Shown: in pieces, positions 8,986 through 16,046 of the stretch
Position numbering within the stretch: position 1 is the first letter of the stretch
Layout of the letters: every line of letters starts with the position of its first letter
Assembly: GCA_964604675.1 (NCBI GenBank)
Contig: CAZSAT010000001.1
Coordinates: forward strand, 118,669-182,668
DNA from: CAZSAT01 sp964604675
GTDB taxonomy: Bacteria > Myxococcota_A > UBA796 > CAJQPC01
Length of the DNA: 64,000 nucleotides
Reading direction: 5' to 3'
Program-made: the position numbers and the translations under genes
The notes under the pieces: model-generated
Databases searched by the model: none
Seen by the model: only the letters and a program-made list of their open reading frames with translations
What the model was told of the DNA's origin: nothing

Positions 8986-9792
8986 ATGCGTCGGCTCATC
9001 GCCCATCCCCAGGTGAAGGAGCTGCTGCCCACCGCGCTGGTCGGCGTGGTCGTGGCGGCAGCGCTCCTCGTCGCGGCCATCGGCCCGTGGTCGCCGCTCA
9101 CCGTCCGGCGGGCGGAATCCGCGGTCGCTGCGGGCGACGCAGAAGGGGCTCGCGCTCTGTACCTGCAGACGGCTCGCTGGGCGCCCACCGCCAGCGCCCG
9201 CTGCGAGGCGCTCTGGAACGCCGCGCAGCTCTCGGCGGTCGAGCTCGGCCAGCCGCAGCGCGCCGTGCGCCTGCTCCGGGAGCTGACCGAACAGGAGACC
9301 GACGGAGTGCGCGCCGCGGTCGCGCTCGCGCGGCTCGCCGAGATCCTCGACCGCGATCTGAAGCGCCCCCTCCGCGCGGGGCCGGCCTGGGAAGCGGCCG
9401 CCGACGCGCACCCGGACCACCCCGATGCCGGCGACTGGTTGCTCGCCGCGGCCGAGGCGTGGGACCGCGGGGACCGCGATCCGCGAGCCCAGGGCGTGCT
9501 CCGGAGGGTGGTGGCCAACTACCCGGAACGCGCCCACGATGCCGAGCTGCTGCAAGCCGAGGAGCTGCTCGTCGGGGACGCGGCCGAGGCCTACGCGCTC
9601 TACCAGGGAGTGGCGGCCGATGGCACCGACACCCAGGTGGCGCTGGCGCGCTTCGGGTTGAGCGTGGCGCTCGAGCGCCTCGGCGACACGGACGCAGCGC
9701 TCGTGGAGCTCGAGGAAGCCGGGCTACCGGACGAGGTCTGGCAGCAGCGCCGCGAGCGCATGGAATCACGGGCCGCACAGGCTGGCCCGTGA
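8986..9792 (+). CDS. Membrane-anchored TPR-like protein
   Basis: 268 aa. One hydrophobic helix near the N-terminus (about residues 14-33, LLPTALVGVVVAAALLVAAI) is followed by an all-helical Ala/Leu/Glu-rich body of TPR-like pairs (for example AESAVAAGDAEGARALYLQTA and VALARFGLSVALERLGDTDA). Predicted topology is N-in with the repeats in the periplasm, like the YfgM/BamD or tol-pal YbgF class of scaffolds, but no specific family is recognised. Its stop overlaps the GTG of the nuclease-like lipoprotein gene (GTGA), so the two are co-translated. Confidence 0.75.
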   Translation: MRRLIAHPQVKELLPTALVGVVVAAALLVAAIGPWSPLTVRRAESAVAAGDAEGARALYLQTARWAPTASARCEALWNAAQLSAVELGQPQRAVRLLRELTEQETDGVRAAVALARLAEILDRDLKRPLRAGPAWEAAADAHPDHPDAGDWLLAAAEAWDRGDRDPRAQGVLRRVVANYPERAHDAELLQAEELLVGDAAEAYALYQGVAADGTDTQVALARFGLSVALERLGDTDAALVELEEAGLPDEVWQQRRERMESRAAQAGP

Positions 9793-10343
9793 TCCTGGCC
9801 CTCTGGGGCTGCCCTCCCGTCACCGCGGTGGACAGCGCCACCGACGACGTGGTCCACGACTGCGACAGTGCGTTCGAGGACCTGCCAAGCGAGTGCCTGC
9901 CGCAGGGCTCGACCCCCGAGCGCGATCCGATCCTCGTGCACGTCGACACCGTGGTGGATGGCGACACCTTCTACGCCACGCACGTGGGCGGAGGCGCCAC
10001 CGAGAAGGTGCGCATCATCGGGATCGACACCCCCGAGCTCTACGTCGACGGCGGCGACCCGGAGTGCTGGGCGCAGGAGGCCTACGAGCTCCTGAACGAG
10101 CGCATCGACGACCAGGACGTGTGGCTCTCCTTCGATCTCAACGACGACGACCCCTACGACCGCACCCTGGCCTACGTGCACCTCGGGCTCGACGACGACG
10201 ACTTCGTGAACCGCTGGCTGCTCCGGGAGGGCGCCGGTCCCACGATGCTCTACGACGACACCCCCACCTTCCACGACGAGTTCCGTCAGGACGAGGGTGT
10301 CGCGAAGGCCGCGAACGCCGGGTACTGGGGCGCCTGCCAGTAG
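9789..10343 (+). CDS. Staphylococcal-nuclease-like lipoprotein
   Basis: 184 aa. The GTG start gives an ultra-short lipoprotein signal, MILALWGC (Cys 8). From residue ~55 the protein follows the SNase/thermonuclease fold: VDTVVDGDTFYA, VRIIGIDTPEL (Arg, Asp and Glu at the positions of the catalytic Arg35, Asp40 and Glu43), a helix with CWAQEAYELLNERI, then PYDRTLAYV, which supplies the second catalytic Arg, and NRWLLREGAG. All key residues are present, so calcium-dependent cleavage of DNA or RNA at the cell surface is likely. It is more acidic than typical thermonucleases, especially in the DLNDDDPYDR loop. Translationally coupled to the TPR protein. Confidence 0.8.
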   Translation: MILALWGCPPVTAVDSATDDVVHDCDSAFEDLPSECLPQGSTPERDPILVHVDTVVDGDTFYATHVGGGATEKVRIIGIDTPELYVDGGDPECWAQEAYELLNERIDDQDVWLSFDLNDDDPYDRTLAYVHLGLDDDDFVNRWLLREGAGPTMLYDDTPTFHDEFRQDEGVAKAANAGYWGACQ

Positions 10344-10392
10344 CGACATGGCTCGAGCCCCGCGGGTTAGCAGCGGCCTCTCAGGAGGCACC

Positions 10393-11649
10393 ATGTCCAC
10401 GAGCTCGCAGCTCCTCGAAGCCGGACGCCGCGTCATCCCCGGCGGCGTCAACTCCCCCGTGCGGGCCTTCTCGGCCGTGGAGGGCGACCCGCCCTTCATC
10501 GCACGCGGCGAGGGCCCCTGGATCGAAGACGTGGACGGGCACCGCTACCTCGACCTGGTCGGCAGCTGGGGCCCGCTCATCCTGGGCCACTGCCACCCCG
10601 AGGTGGTCAAGTCCACCGAGGCGGCCCTGCACGCCGGCGCGAGCTTCGGTGCCCCCACCCCGGGTGAGGTGCACTTCGCCGAGGAGCTCTGCGCGGCCGT
10701 GCCCGGCATGGACATGGTGCGCTTGGTGTCCAGCGGCACCGAGGCCACCATGCACGCCGTACGGTTGGCGCGGGGCTTCACGGGCCGCGACGCCGTGGTC
10801 AAGCTCGACGGCTGCTACCACGGCGCCCACGACACCGTGCTGGTGACCGCTGGCTCGGGTGTCGCGACCTACGCACAGCCCGGCAGCCCCGGCATCGTGG
10901 CGCCCAGCACCCTCACGGCCGCGTACAACGATCTCGACGCGGTGGCCGCCCAGCTCGAGCGCGAGGACGTCGCCGCGGTGATCGTCGAGCCGGTGCCGGG
11001 CAACATGGGCTGCATCCCGCCGAAGCCCGGCTACCTCGAGGGCTTGCGGCAGCTCACCGAGGCCCACGGCGCGCTCCTGATCTTCGACGAGGTGATGAGC
11101 GGCTTTCGGCTGGCCTACGGCGGCGCGCAGGAGCGCTTCGGCATCACCGCCGACCTGGTGTGCCTCGGCAAGATCGTTGGGGGTGGCCTGCCGCTCGCGG
11201 CCTTCGGCGGACGGCGGGAGATCATGCAGAAGCTCTCGCCTCTGGGCCCCGTCTACCAGGCCGGCACCCTGTCGGGGAACCCGCTCGCGGTCGCGGCGGG
11301 CAGGAAGACCGTGGAGATCCTCGGCCGCCCGGGCACCTACGACCGCCTCGAGGCGCTGGGGGCGGCGATCGATGCCGGGCTGCGCCCGCACGTGGAGCGC
11401 CACGGGATCGCGATGAGCCGAGTGGGCACGATGTTCACGATCTTCTTCGCCGACGCAGCCCCGCAGCACTTCGCCGAGGTCCGTGACACCTGCGACTTCG
11501 TCCGCTTCGGCCGCTTCCACCGGGCCGCGCTGGAGCGCGGGCTCTACCTCCCGTGCAGCCAGTACGAAGCGAGCTTCCTGTCGCTCGAGCTCGAAGCGCA
11601 CGTAGACGCGGTGGTCGCGGGAATCGCGGGCGCACTCGACGCGACCTGA
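10393..11649 (+). CDS. hemL: Glutamate-1-semialdehyde 2,1-aminomutase
   Basis: 418 aa, normal for the family. This PLP enzyme converts glutamate-1-semialdehyde to 5-aminolevulinate in the C5 route of tetrapyrrole synthesis. Signatures: start PGGVNSPVRAF, VSSGTEATMHAVRLAR, YHGAHD, LIFDEVMSGFR, and the PLP lysine K260 in VCLGKIVGGGLP. The ATG at 10393 has a strong Shine-Dalgarno (AGGAGG, 10383-10388), one of the few classical ribosome sites here. It stands alone, after the nuclease lipoprotein and before atpI; no other heme genes are nearby. Confidence 0.96.
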   Translation: MSTSSQLLEAGRRVIPGGVNSPVRAFSAVEGDPPFIARGEGPWIEDVDGHRYLDLVGSWGPLILGHCHPEVVKSTEAALHAGASFGAPTPGEVHFAEELCAAVPGMDMVRLVSSGTEATMHAVRLARGFTGRDAVVKLDGCYHGAHDTVLVTAGSGVATYAQPGSPGIVAPSTLTAAYNDLDAVAAQLEREDVAAVIVEPVPGNMGCIPPKPGYLEGLRQLTEAHGALLIFDEVMSGFRLAYGGAQERFGITADLVCLGKIVGGGLPLAAFGGRREIMQKLSPLGPVYQAGTLSGNPLAVAAGRKTVEILGRPGTYDRLEALGAAIDAGLRPHVERHGIAMSRVGTMFTIFFADAAPQHFAEVRDTCDFVRFGRFHRAALERGLYLPCSQYEASFLSLELEAHVDAVVAGIAGALDAT

Positions 11650-11668
11650 TCCCGCCGACGCTCCGCCG

Positions 11669-11697
11669 TTGACGCTCCAAGGGGCCCATGCTAAATG
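11669..11697 (+). promoter_or_regulatory. Promoter of the atpI-atpB(-atpE) cluster
   Basis: TTGACG (11669-11674) and TAAATG (11692-11697) with a 17-nt spacer, the most canonical sigma70-like promoter in the first 20 kb. Predicted start near 11704, giving a leader of about 65 nt before the ATG at 11768. Confidence 0.6.
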
Positions 11698-11767
11698 GCG
11701 CGCCCCGCCCCGAAGGGCCCCCACGGGACCTCCCAGAAGGGCACCTCCAGGCAGGCCAGGAAGCTCC

Positions 11768-12130
11768 ATGATCCAGCCCGGCAAGGTCCTCCGCGACGCC
11801 ACCGTCCTGCTGGTCGGTGGAACGCTCGTGGCGGCACTCGTCGGCGGCTTCTCGGCCTCCCTCGGCTTTGCGGCGGCCGGCGCCATCACGGTGGCCAACC
11901 TGTTCACGATCCGCATCCTGGTGCAGAAGCTCCTGAGCGAACGGCGCGCCCCCTGGGTGATGCCCGCGCTCATCGGCAAGACCGTCGTCATCGCGGCCGT
12001 CGCCTCCTGGCTCCTCACCCTCTTCCCCCTCGTCGCCGTGCTCTCGGGCTTCGGCGTCGGGCTCATCGCCATCACCCTCCGGGGTGTGCAGGGGCTCTTC
12101 AGCCCCGCCCTCATCGAGGGAGAGGCCTGA
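11768..12130 (+). CDS. atpI: ATP synthase accessory protein I (AtpI-like)
   Basis: 120 aa, hydrophobic, with four predicted helices, the usual form of the AtpI/subunit I family that helps assemble the c-ring or handles Mg2+. Sequence identity in this family is always weak, so the call leans on size, topology and position directly before atpB. AGGA precedes the ATG at 11768. The stop overlaps the atpB start (TGATG). Confidence 0.65.
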   Translation: MIQPGKVLRDATVLLVGGTLVAALVGGFSASLGFAAAGAITVANLFTIRILVQKLLSERRAPWVMPALIGKTVVIAAVASWLLTLFPLVAVLSGFGVGLIAITLRGVQGLFSPALIEGEA

Positions 12131-12882
12131 TGTACCACTGGACCTGGTTCTACCTGATTCCCGGCATCGCCGATGGCACCGCCATCCCCGGCGTGAGCGA
12201 AGCGGGAGCGCACTCGCTGCACATCCTGCCCACGAGCTGGTTCATCTGTGGCCTGATCAGCGTCTTCGCGCTCCTCGCCAACCGCGCCATCGCAGCGGCC
12301 CGCGCCAAGGGCGGCACCCTGCAGTACGTGCCCGACAGCGGCATGAGCGTGCGCAACATCGCGGAGATCGCGGTCGAAGCGCTGATCAACCTGGCCGAGG
12401 GCGTCTTCGGCACGCGCAAGAACGCCATCGCCTACCTCCCCCTGGTCGGCACGCTCTTCCTCTACATCCTGGTGTCGAACCTCATCGGGCTCATCCCCGG
12501 GTTCCTGCCCCCCACGTCGGACATCTCCACCAACTTCGCGCTCGCGCTCGCGGTCTTCCTGGTCTTCAACATCCAGGGACTGCGCGTGAACGGAGTCGGC
12601 TACCTCAAGCACCTGATGGGCCCCATCCTCTGGCTGGCGCCGCTGATGTTCGTGCTGGAGAGCGTCGGCATGCTCTTCCGGCCGGTGTCCCTCTCGCTCC
12701 GCCTGTTCGGCAACCTCAACGGCGACCACATGGTCTTCGGAGTCTTCTCCGACCTGGTGCCGGCGCTGATTCCGAGCATCGTCCTCGGCCTGGGACTCTT
12801 CGTGTCCTTCATCCAGGCCTTCGTCTTCACCCTGCTGTCCGTCGTGTACGTGGCACTCGCCATCGCCCACGACGACCACTAG
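12130..12882 (+). CDS. atpB: F1Fo ATP synthase subunit a
   Basis: 250 aa membrane subunit that forms the proton (or sodium) half-channels against the c-ring. The essential arginine is R191 in RPVSLSLRLFGNLNGDH, and the following helix has the usual GLGLFVSFIQAFVFTLLSVVY pattern. The N-terminus is periplasmic, with five helices. Coupled to atpI (TGATG) and followed after 53 nt by atpE. Subunits b, delta, alpha, gamma, beta and epsilon are not here, so the ATP synthase genes are split. Confidence 0.96.
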   Translation: MYHWTWFYLIPGIADGTAIPGVSEAGAHSLHILPTSWFICGLISVFALLANRAIAAARAKGGTLQYVPDSGMSVRNIAEIAVEALINLAEGVFGTRKNAIAYLPLVGTLFLYILVSNLIGLIPGFLPPTSDISTNFALALAVFLVFNIQGLRVNGVGYLKHLMGPILWLAPLMFVLESVGMLFRPVSLSLRLFGNLNGDHMVFGVFSDLVPALIPSIVLGLGLFVSFIQAFVFTLLSVVYVALAIAHDDH

Positions 12883-12901
12883 CTCTCTTTGACCCTGACT
12901 T

Positions 12902-12914
12902 CCCCCAACGGGGG
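12902..12914 (+). other. Small hairpin between atpB and atpE
   Basis: CCCCC AAC GGGGG forms a 5-bp GC hairpin 22 nt upstream of the atpE start. It could act as an attenuator or RNA-processing stem that raises atpE expression relative to atpB, as needed for the multi-copy c-ring. A TTGACC at 12889-12894 lies just before it, but no well-spaced -10 follows. Confidence 0.3.
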
Positions 12915-12935
12915 GTACCTCTCCCCCTGGAGTAG

Positions 12936-13259
12936 ATGATGACGCGCAAGACCCTCGGCCTCGCTACCGCGATGACCGCACTCCTCCTGGTCAGCGCCCC
13001 GGCCCTCGCCGCCGGTGGCGAAGCCGCTGGCAGCTCCGGTGGCTGGGACGGCGTTGGCGCCGGCCTCGCGATCGGCCTCGCCGCGCTGGGCGCCGGCCTC
13101 GGCCAGGGCCGCACCGGTGCCTCCGCCATGGAGGGCATCGCCCGCAACCCGCAGGCCACCGGCAAGATCCAGACCGTGATGATCATCGGTATGGCGCTCA
13201 TGGAGTCCCTGGCCATCTACGGCCTGATCGTCGGCCTGAAGCTCTCGGGCGTCTTCTAG
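12936..13259 (+). CDS. atpE: F1Fo ATP synthase subunit c
   Basis: 107 aa, longer than the usual ~80 because of a signal-peptide-like N-terminus (TRKTLGLATAMTALLLVSAPALA). The hairpin follows: helix 1 with GLGQGRTGASAMEGIARNP, the polar loop ARNPQA, and helix 2 with the ion-binding Glu90 in GMALMESLAIYGL. Gln57, Glu90, Ser91 and Tyr95 match positions 32, 65, 66 and 70 of the sodium-binding Ilyobacter c-subunit, but position 67 is Leu rather than Thr. Two tandem ATGs (12936, 12939) follow a GGAG. A strong terminator lies about 100 nt downstream. Confidence 0.95.
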   Translation: MMTRKTLGLATAMTALLLVSAPALAAGGEAAGSSGGWDGVGAGLAIGLAALGAGLGQGRTGASAMEGIARNPQATGKIQTVMIIGMALMESLAIYGLIVGLKLSGVF

Positions 13260-13297
13260 AGCACCAATCAGGTCATCTCGAGCCGCAGCTTGCACCC

Positions 13298-13313
13298 GCC
13301 GGCCGTGGCCGGC
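13298..13313 (+). other. Perfect hairpin after atpE
   Basis: GCCGGCC GT GGCCGGC, a 7-bp perfect stem 39 nt after the atpE stop, without a T-tract. Probably an RNA 3'-end stabiliser ahead of the terminator at 13361-13400. Confidence 0.4.
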
Positions 13314-13360
13314 GTCCCGCCTCCTCGACGTGCCCCTGGCACCCCGAGCTCACGGCTGAA

Positions 13361-13400
13361 ACGAACCCTCCGGCGGCCCTCGGGTCGTCGGGGGGTTCGT
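13361..13400 (+). terminator. Transcription terminator of the atp cluster
   Basis: A 12-bp stem, ACGAACCCTCCG (13361-13372) with CGGGGGGTTCGT (13389-13400) and one T:G wobble, closes a 16-nt loop and is followed by CGTTCCTTGG. It separates atpE from the next promoter (GGTTAG near 13421). Confidence 0.65.
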
Positions 13401-13446
13401 CGTTCCTTGGGCGCACAACCGGTTAGCCCACGCCTCTGGAGAAGCC

Positions 13447-14274
13447 GTGCTCTCGATCCTGACTCTGTTCGCGTGTGGTCCCAAGAACGTCGAGGAGGCG
13501 CCGCCTCCGGTCGGCTGGCAGAGCGAGGAGGGCTGGACGGGCGCCTGCTACTACCCGCCGGACTTCGCTGAGCTGCAGGAGAAGGAAGGGCTGACGTCGC
13601 GGAAGCTCGCACGCCAGAACGGGCTGTACACAGCCATAGGCCAGTGGCGGGGCGAGCGCGGCGATGGTGTGAGCATCAACGACAACGTCATCACCGACGT
13701 GGAGACCGCCCTGTTGGGCTTCCCCGAGCAGATCGAGGACATGCTCCAGAAGAACCTCGGCTACTGCAAGCAGGTCATGGGGGCCGGTGGGAGCACGGGC
13801 GAGTGGTCCTCGTGGCTGTCCTCGCTCCCCGGCCAGCTCATGGAGGGCGTCTGCATGCAGCCGCTCGACTACACCCTCTTCGACTACCTCGACATCGGCC
13901 GCGAGTGGCAGCTCGAGGTGCCGGTGTGCGAAGACGACGTGGTCAGCATCTCCGGCACGCTCAGCGACCAGTTCCGCATCAGCGAAGACGGCGACTGGAT
14001 CACGGTCGAAGGCGACCTGAACACCCCGGCCGTGGGCGCGGAGTACCCCTGCAACATCGAGGGCTGCTACGCCGGCCAGCTCATCGCCCGCTTCACCAGC
14101 GACGACGGCATCGAGAACATCTTCCCGGTCGGCGGCGGCATCACCTGGACCGCCCCCGCTCACGGCCTGATCTCGGTCCGCATCAACGACACCACCTTCT
14201 ACGACAACACCTGGTTCCAGTCCGGCAGCATCATCGACCACGCCGGAATCACCATCGGCCCCCCGGTCGAATGA
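13447..14274 (+). CDS. Lipoprotein with a possible LecA-like domain
   Basis: 275 aa. The GTG at 13447 (TGGAG 6 nt upstream) gives an ultra-short signal MLSILTLFAC (Cys 10), then a Pro-rich linker. Residues ~150-275 are beta-rich and resemble the PA-IL/LecA galactose-binding fold: GQLIARFTSDDG, FPVGGGITWTAPAHG and SVRINDTTFYDN parallel the order 'G-L-I-x-K-I ... P-V ... W-x-A-P ... G ... YND ... NN' in LecA-type domains. The Asp and Asn that would bind calcium and sugar are in plausible places. The lectin assignment is inference from pattern only. The central region has a helical segment with paired cysteines. Followed after 25 nt by the polysaccharide operon. Confidence 0.6.
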   Translation: MLSILTLFACGPKNVEEAPPPVGWQSEEGWTGACYYPPDFAELQEKEGLTSRKLARQNGLYTAIGQWRGERGDGVSINDNVITDVETALLGFPEQIEDMLQKNLGYCKQVMGAGGSTGEWSSWLSSLPGQLMEGVCMQPLDYTLFDYLDIGREWQLEVPVCEDDVVSISGTLSDQFRISEDGDWITVEGDLNTPAVGAEYPCNIEGCYAGQLIARFTSDDGIENIFPVGGGITWTAPAHGLISVRINDTTFYDNTWFQSGSIIDHAGITIGPPVE

Positions 14275-14285
14275 GCGCGTTGAAG

Positions 14286-14299
14286 TAGACTCGTACCCT
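14286..14299 (+). promoter_or_regulatory. Tandem -10 hexamers before the SGNH gene
   Basis: TAGACT (14286-14291) lies 8 nt before the GTG at 14300 and TACCCT (14294-14299) directly abuts it. The first would place +1 at the start codon, so the transcript of the polysaccharide operon is probably leaderless. There is no Shine-Dalgarno. Confidence 0.45.
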
Positions 14300-15289
14300 G
14301 TGTCGATCGTTCGGAAGCTCGCGTTCTCCCTGACCGCGGTCGTGCTCTTCTTCGGGCTGGCCGAGATCGGCCTGCGCGCCACGGCGGGCGAGACCAACGC
14401 CTCGCACGCGCACTTCGAGCACAACACGGTCTACTGGGTCAGCGACCCGCAGCTCGACGACGAGCCGATGCCACACCGCGAGATGGGCACGAGCTTTCCC
14501 GTCTCGACCGACGAAAACGGGCTCCGATCCGCCACCCACAGCGTGCAGAAGGATCCAAACGTCTTCCGCATCCTGCTGATGGGCTGCTCCACCACCTTCG
14601 GCTGGGGCGTGGCCGACGACCAGACCGTGCCCGCCCAGCTCGAGCGCGAGCTCCGGGAGCGCGGCTACGACGGCGTCGAGGTCATCAACGCAGGCCAGCC
14701 CGGCTACACCTCCTTCCAGGGGCTGTGGCTCTGGGACCAGGTGCTCGAGGCCTACGAGCCGGACCTGGTCGCGCTCGGCTTCATCGTGCAGGACGCGCGC
14801 CGAGCGGCCTACTCGGACCTCGAGCAGGCCCTGCTGCAGCAGGATGGCGAGTTCCTGAAGCAGAACGTGCTGTGGAACATCGCGCTGTACCGCTGGATGA
14901 AGGCCACCGTGGACGGCGTCCGGGTCGAGGCCAAGGAACGGGACCAGACCAGCGGCGAAGGCGTGTACCGCGTGAGCGAGGAAGACTACCTCGATCACCT
15001 CCGTGCGCTCAGGGACCGCGCCGAACGCATCGGCGCGAAGGTCATGCACTTCGGCTTCCCGCTGGAGCGCGTCGGCTACACCGCGGCGCACCGGCGCCTC
15101 CTGCGGCTCGAGGCGGAACACGCCGGCGTGCCCCTCTTCGATCCCAGCGCCGACATCGAAGCCGCCACCCGAACGCAAACCCTCTACTTCGAACAGGATC
15201 GTGGACACGCCAACGCGGCCGGCTGCGCCCTGATCGCGAGGCTCTTTGCGGACTTCCTGATCACCTCCGACCTGCTCCCCGAGGCCTGA
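14300..15289 (+). CDS. Membrane-anchored SGNH/GDSL-type hydrolase
   Basis: 329 aa. An N-terminal anchor (AFSLTAVVLFFGLAEIGLRA) precedes an extracytoplasmic SGNH domain. Block I is LLMGCSTTFGWGV (Ser nucleophile, with Cys in the usual GDS Asp position), block II is NAGQPGYTS, and block V is DRGHANAAG, giving the Asp/His of the triad. Block III (GFIVQDARR) lacks the standard GxND Asn. Such proteins deacetylate or acylate polysaccharides and often sit in capsule or exopolysaccharide loci. It is followed 3 nt later by the glycosyltransferase, so it opens the operon. Confidence 0.75.
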   Translation: MSIVRKLAFSLTAVVLFFGLAEIGLRATAGETNASHAHFEHNTVYWVSDPQLDDEPMPHREMGTSFPVSTDENGLRSATHSVQKDPNVFRILLMGCSTTFGWGVADDQTVPAQLERELRERGYDGVEVINAGQPGYTSFQGLWLWDQVLEAYEPDLVALGFIVQDARRAAYSDLEQALLQQDGEFLKQNVLWNIALYRWMKATVDGVRVEAKERDQTSGEGVYRVSEEDYLDHLRALRDRAERIGAKVMHFGFPLERVGYTAAHRRLLRLEAEHAGVPLFDPSADIEAATRTQTLYFEQDRGHANAAGCALIARLFADFLITSDLLPEA

Positions 15290-15292
15290 CCG

Positions 15293-15997
15293 TTGGAACA
15301 GCGTGACGCCGCCATCGTACTGTTGACCCTGAACGAGATCGACGGCCTGAGGCTGCTGTTCGACGAGATCCCCGTCGACGCCTTCCGCGAGACCGTGGCC
15401 GTCGACGGCGGCTCGACCGACGGCACCCGCGAGTTCCTCGCCGAACGCGGCATCCCGATCCTCGATCAGTCGATCCCGGGCCGGGGGGTGGCCTTCCGCG
15501 TCGCAGCCGACGCCTGCCAGTCCGAGCGCCTGATCTTCTACTCCCCCGACGGCAACGAAGACCCAGCCGACATCGAGCGGCTGGACGACCTGCTCCTCGG
15601 CGGTGCGCGCGTGGCCATCGCCAGCCGCTTCGCGCGCGGCTCCACCAACGAAGAAGACATCCACACGTTCCGCCCGCGGAGCTGGGTCAACCAGACCCTG
15701 ACCTTCATCGCCAACGCCCTGTTCTCCACGCAAGACGCCTACGTCACCGACACGATCAACGGCTTCCGTGCCCTCCGACGCGCCGATCTCCTGGACCTCG
15801 ACACGAGCGTGAAGCGCTTCCCGATCGAGTACCAGATCTCGATCCGCGCGATGCGGCGTGGCTGGCCGATCGCCGAGGTGGCCACCGAAGAGGGCCAGAG
15901 GGCCGGCGGAGAGTCCAAGGCCCTGAGCTGGCCGGTCGGCAAGGACCACCTGAAGGTCCTGTTCTCGGAGATCGACGGCAACAAGTTCGTGCGCTGA
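15293..15997 (+). CDS. Family 2 glycosyltransferase
   Basis: 234 aa. TTG start 3 nt after the SGNH stop. GT-A fold: LLTLNEIDGL in the first strand, VDGGSTDGTREFL for nucleotide-sugar binding, then SPDGNEDPADI in the place of the metal-binding DxD. This resembles the dolichyl/polyprenyl-phosphate-sugar transferase branch (DPM1/ArnC-like) but has no C-terminal transmembrane helices. The distal part INGFRALRR and IEYQISIRAMRRGWPIAEV is typical of that branch. Probably transfers a sugar to a lipid carrier or growing glycan. Confidence 0.85.
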   Translation: MEQRDAAIVLLTLNEIDGLRLLFDEIPVDAFRETVAVDGGSTDGTREFLAERGIPILDQSIPGRGVAFRVAADACQSERLIFYSPDGNEDPADIERLDDLLLGGARVAIASRFARGSTNEEDIHTFRPRSWVNQTLTFIANALFSTQDAYVTDTINGFRALRRADLLDLDTSVKRFPIEYQISIRAMRRGWPIAEVATEEGQRAGGESKALSWPVGKDHLKVLFSEIDGNKFVR

Positions 15998-16032
15998 GCC
16001 GCCAGCCGCCCGTTCCGGGCCCCGGCCCGCGG

Positions 16033-16038
16033 TAGAGT
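16033..16038 (+). promoter_or_regulatory. -10 hexamer TAGAGT, leaderless start
   Basis: GGTAGAGT ends 8 nt before the ATG at 16047, with no Shine-Dalgarno between. It offers an internal promoter for the last three sugar-nucleotide genes of the operon. Confidence 0.45.
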
Positions 16039-16046
16039 CCGCAGGC

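Noticed and set aside
5569..9555. A 1328-codon minus-strand frame opposite gyrA and its neighbours
   Set aside because: It runs across gyrA and a second real gene with His/Asp/Val/Gly-biased composition and no recognisable motif, a typical shadow of a GC-rich gene.
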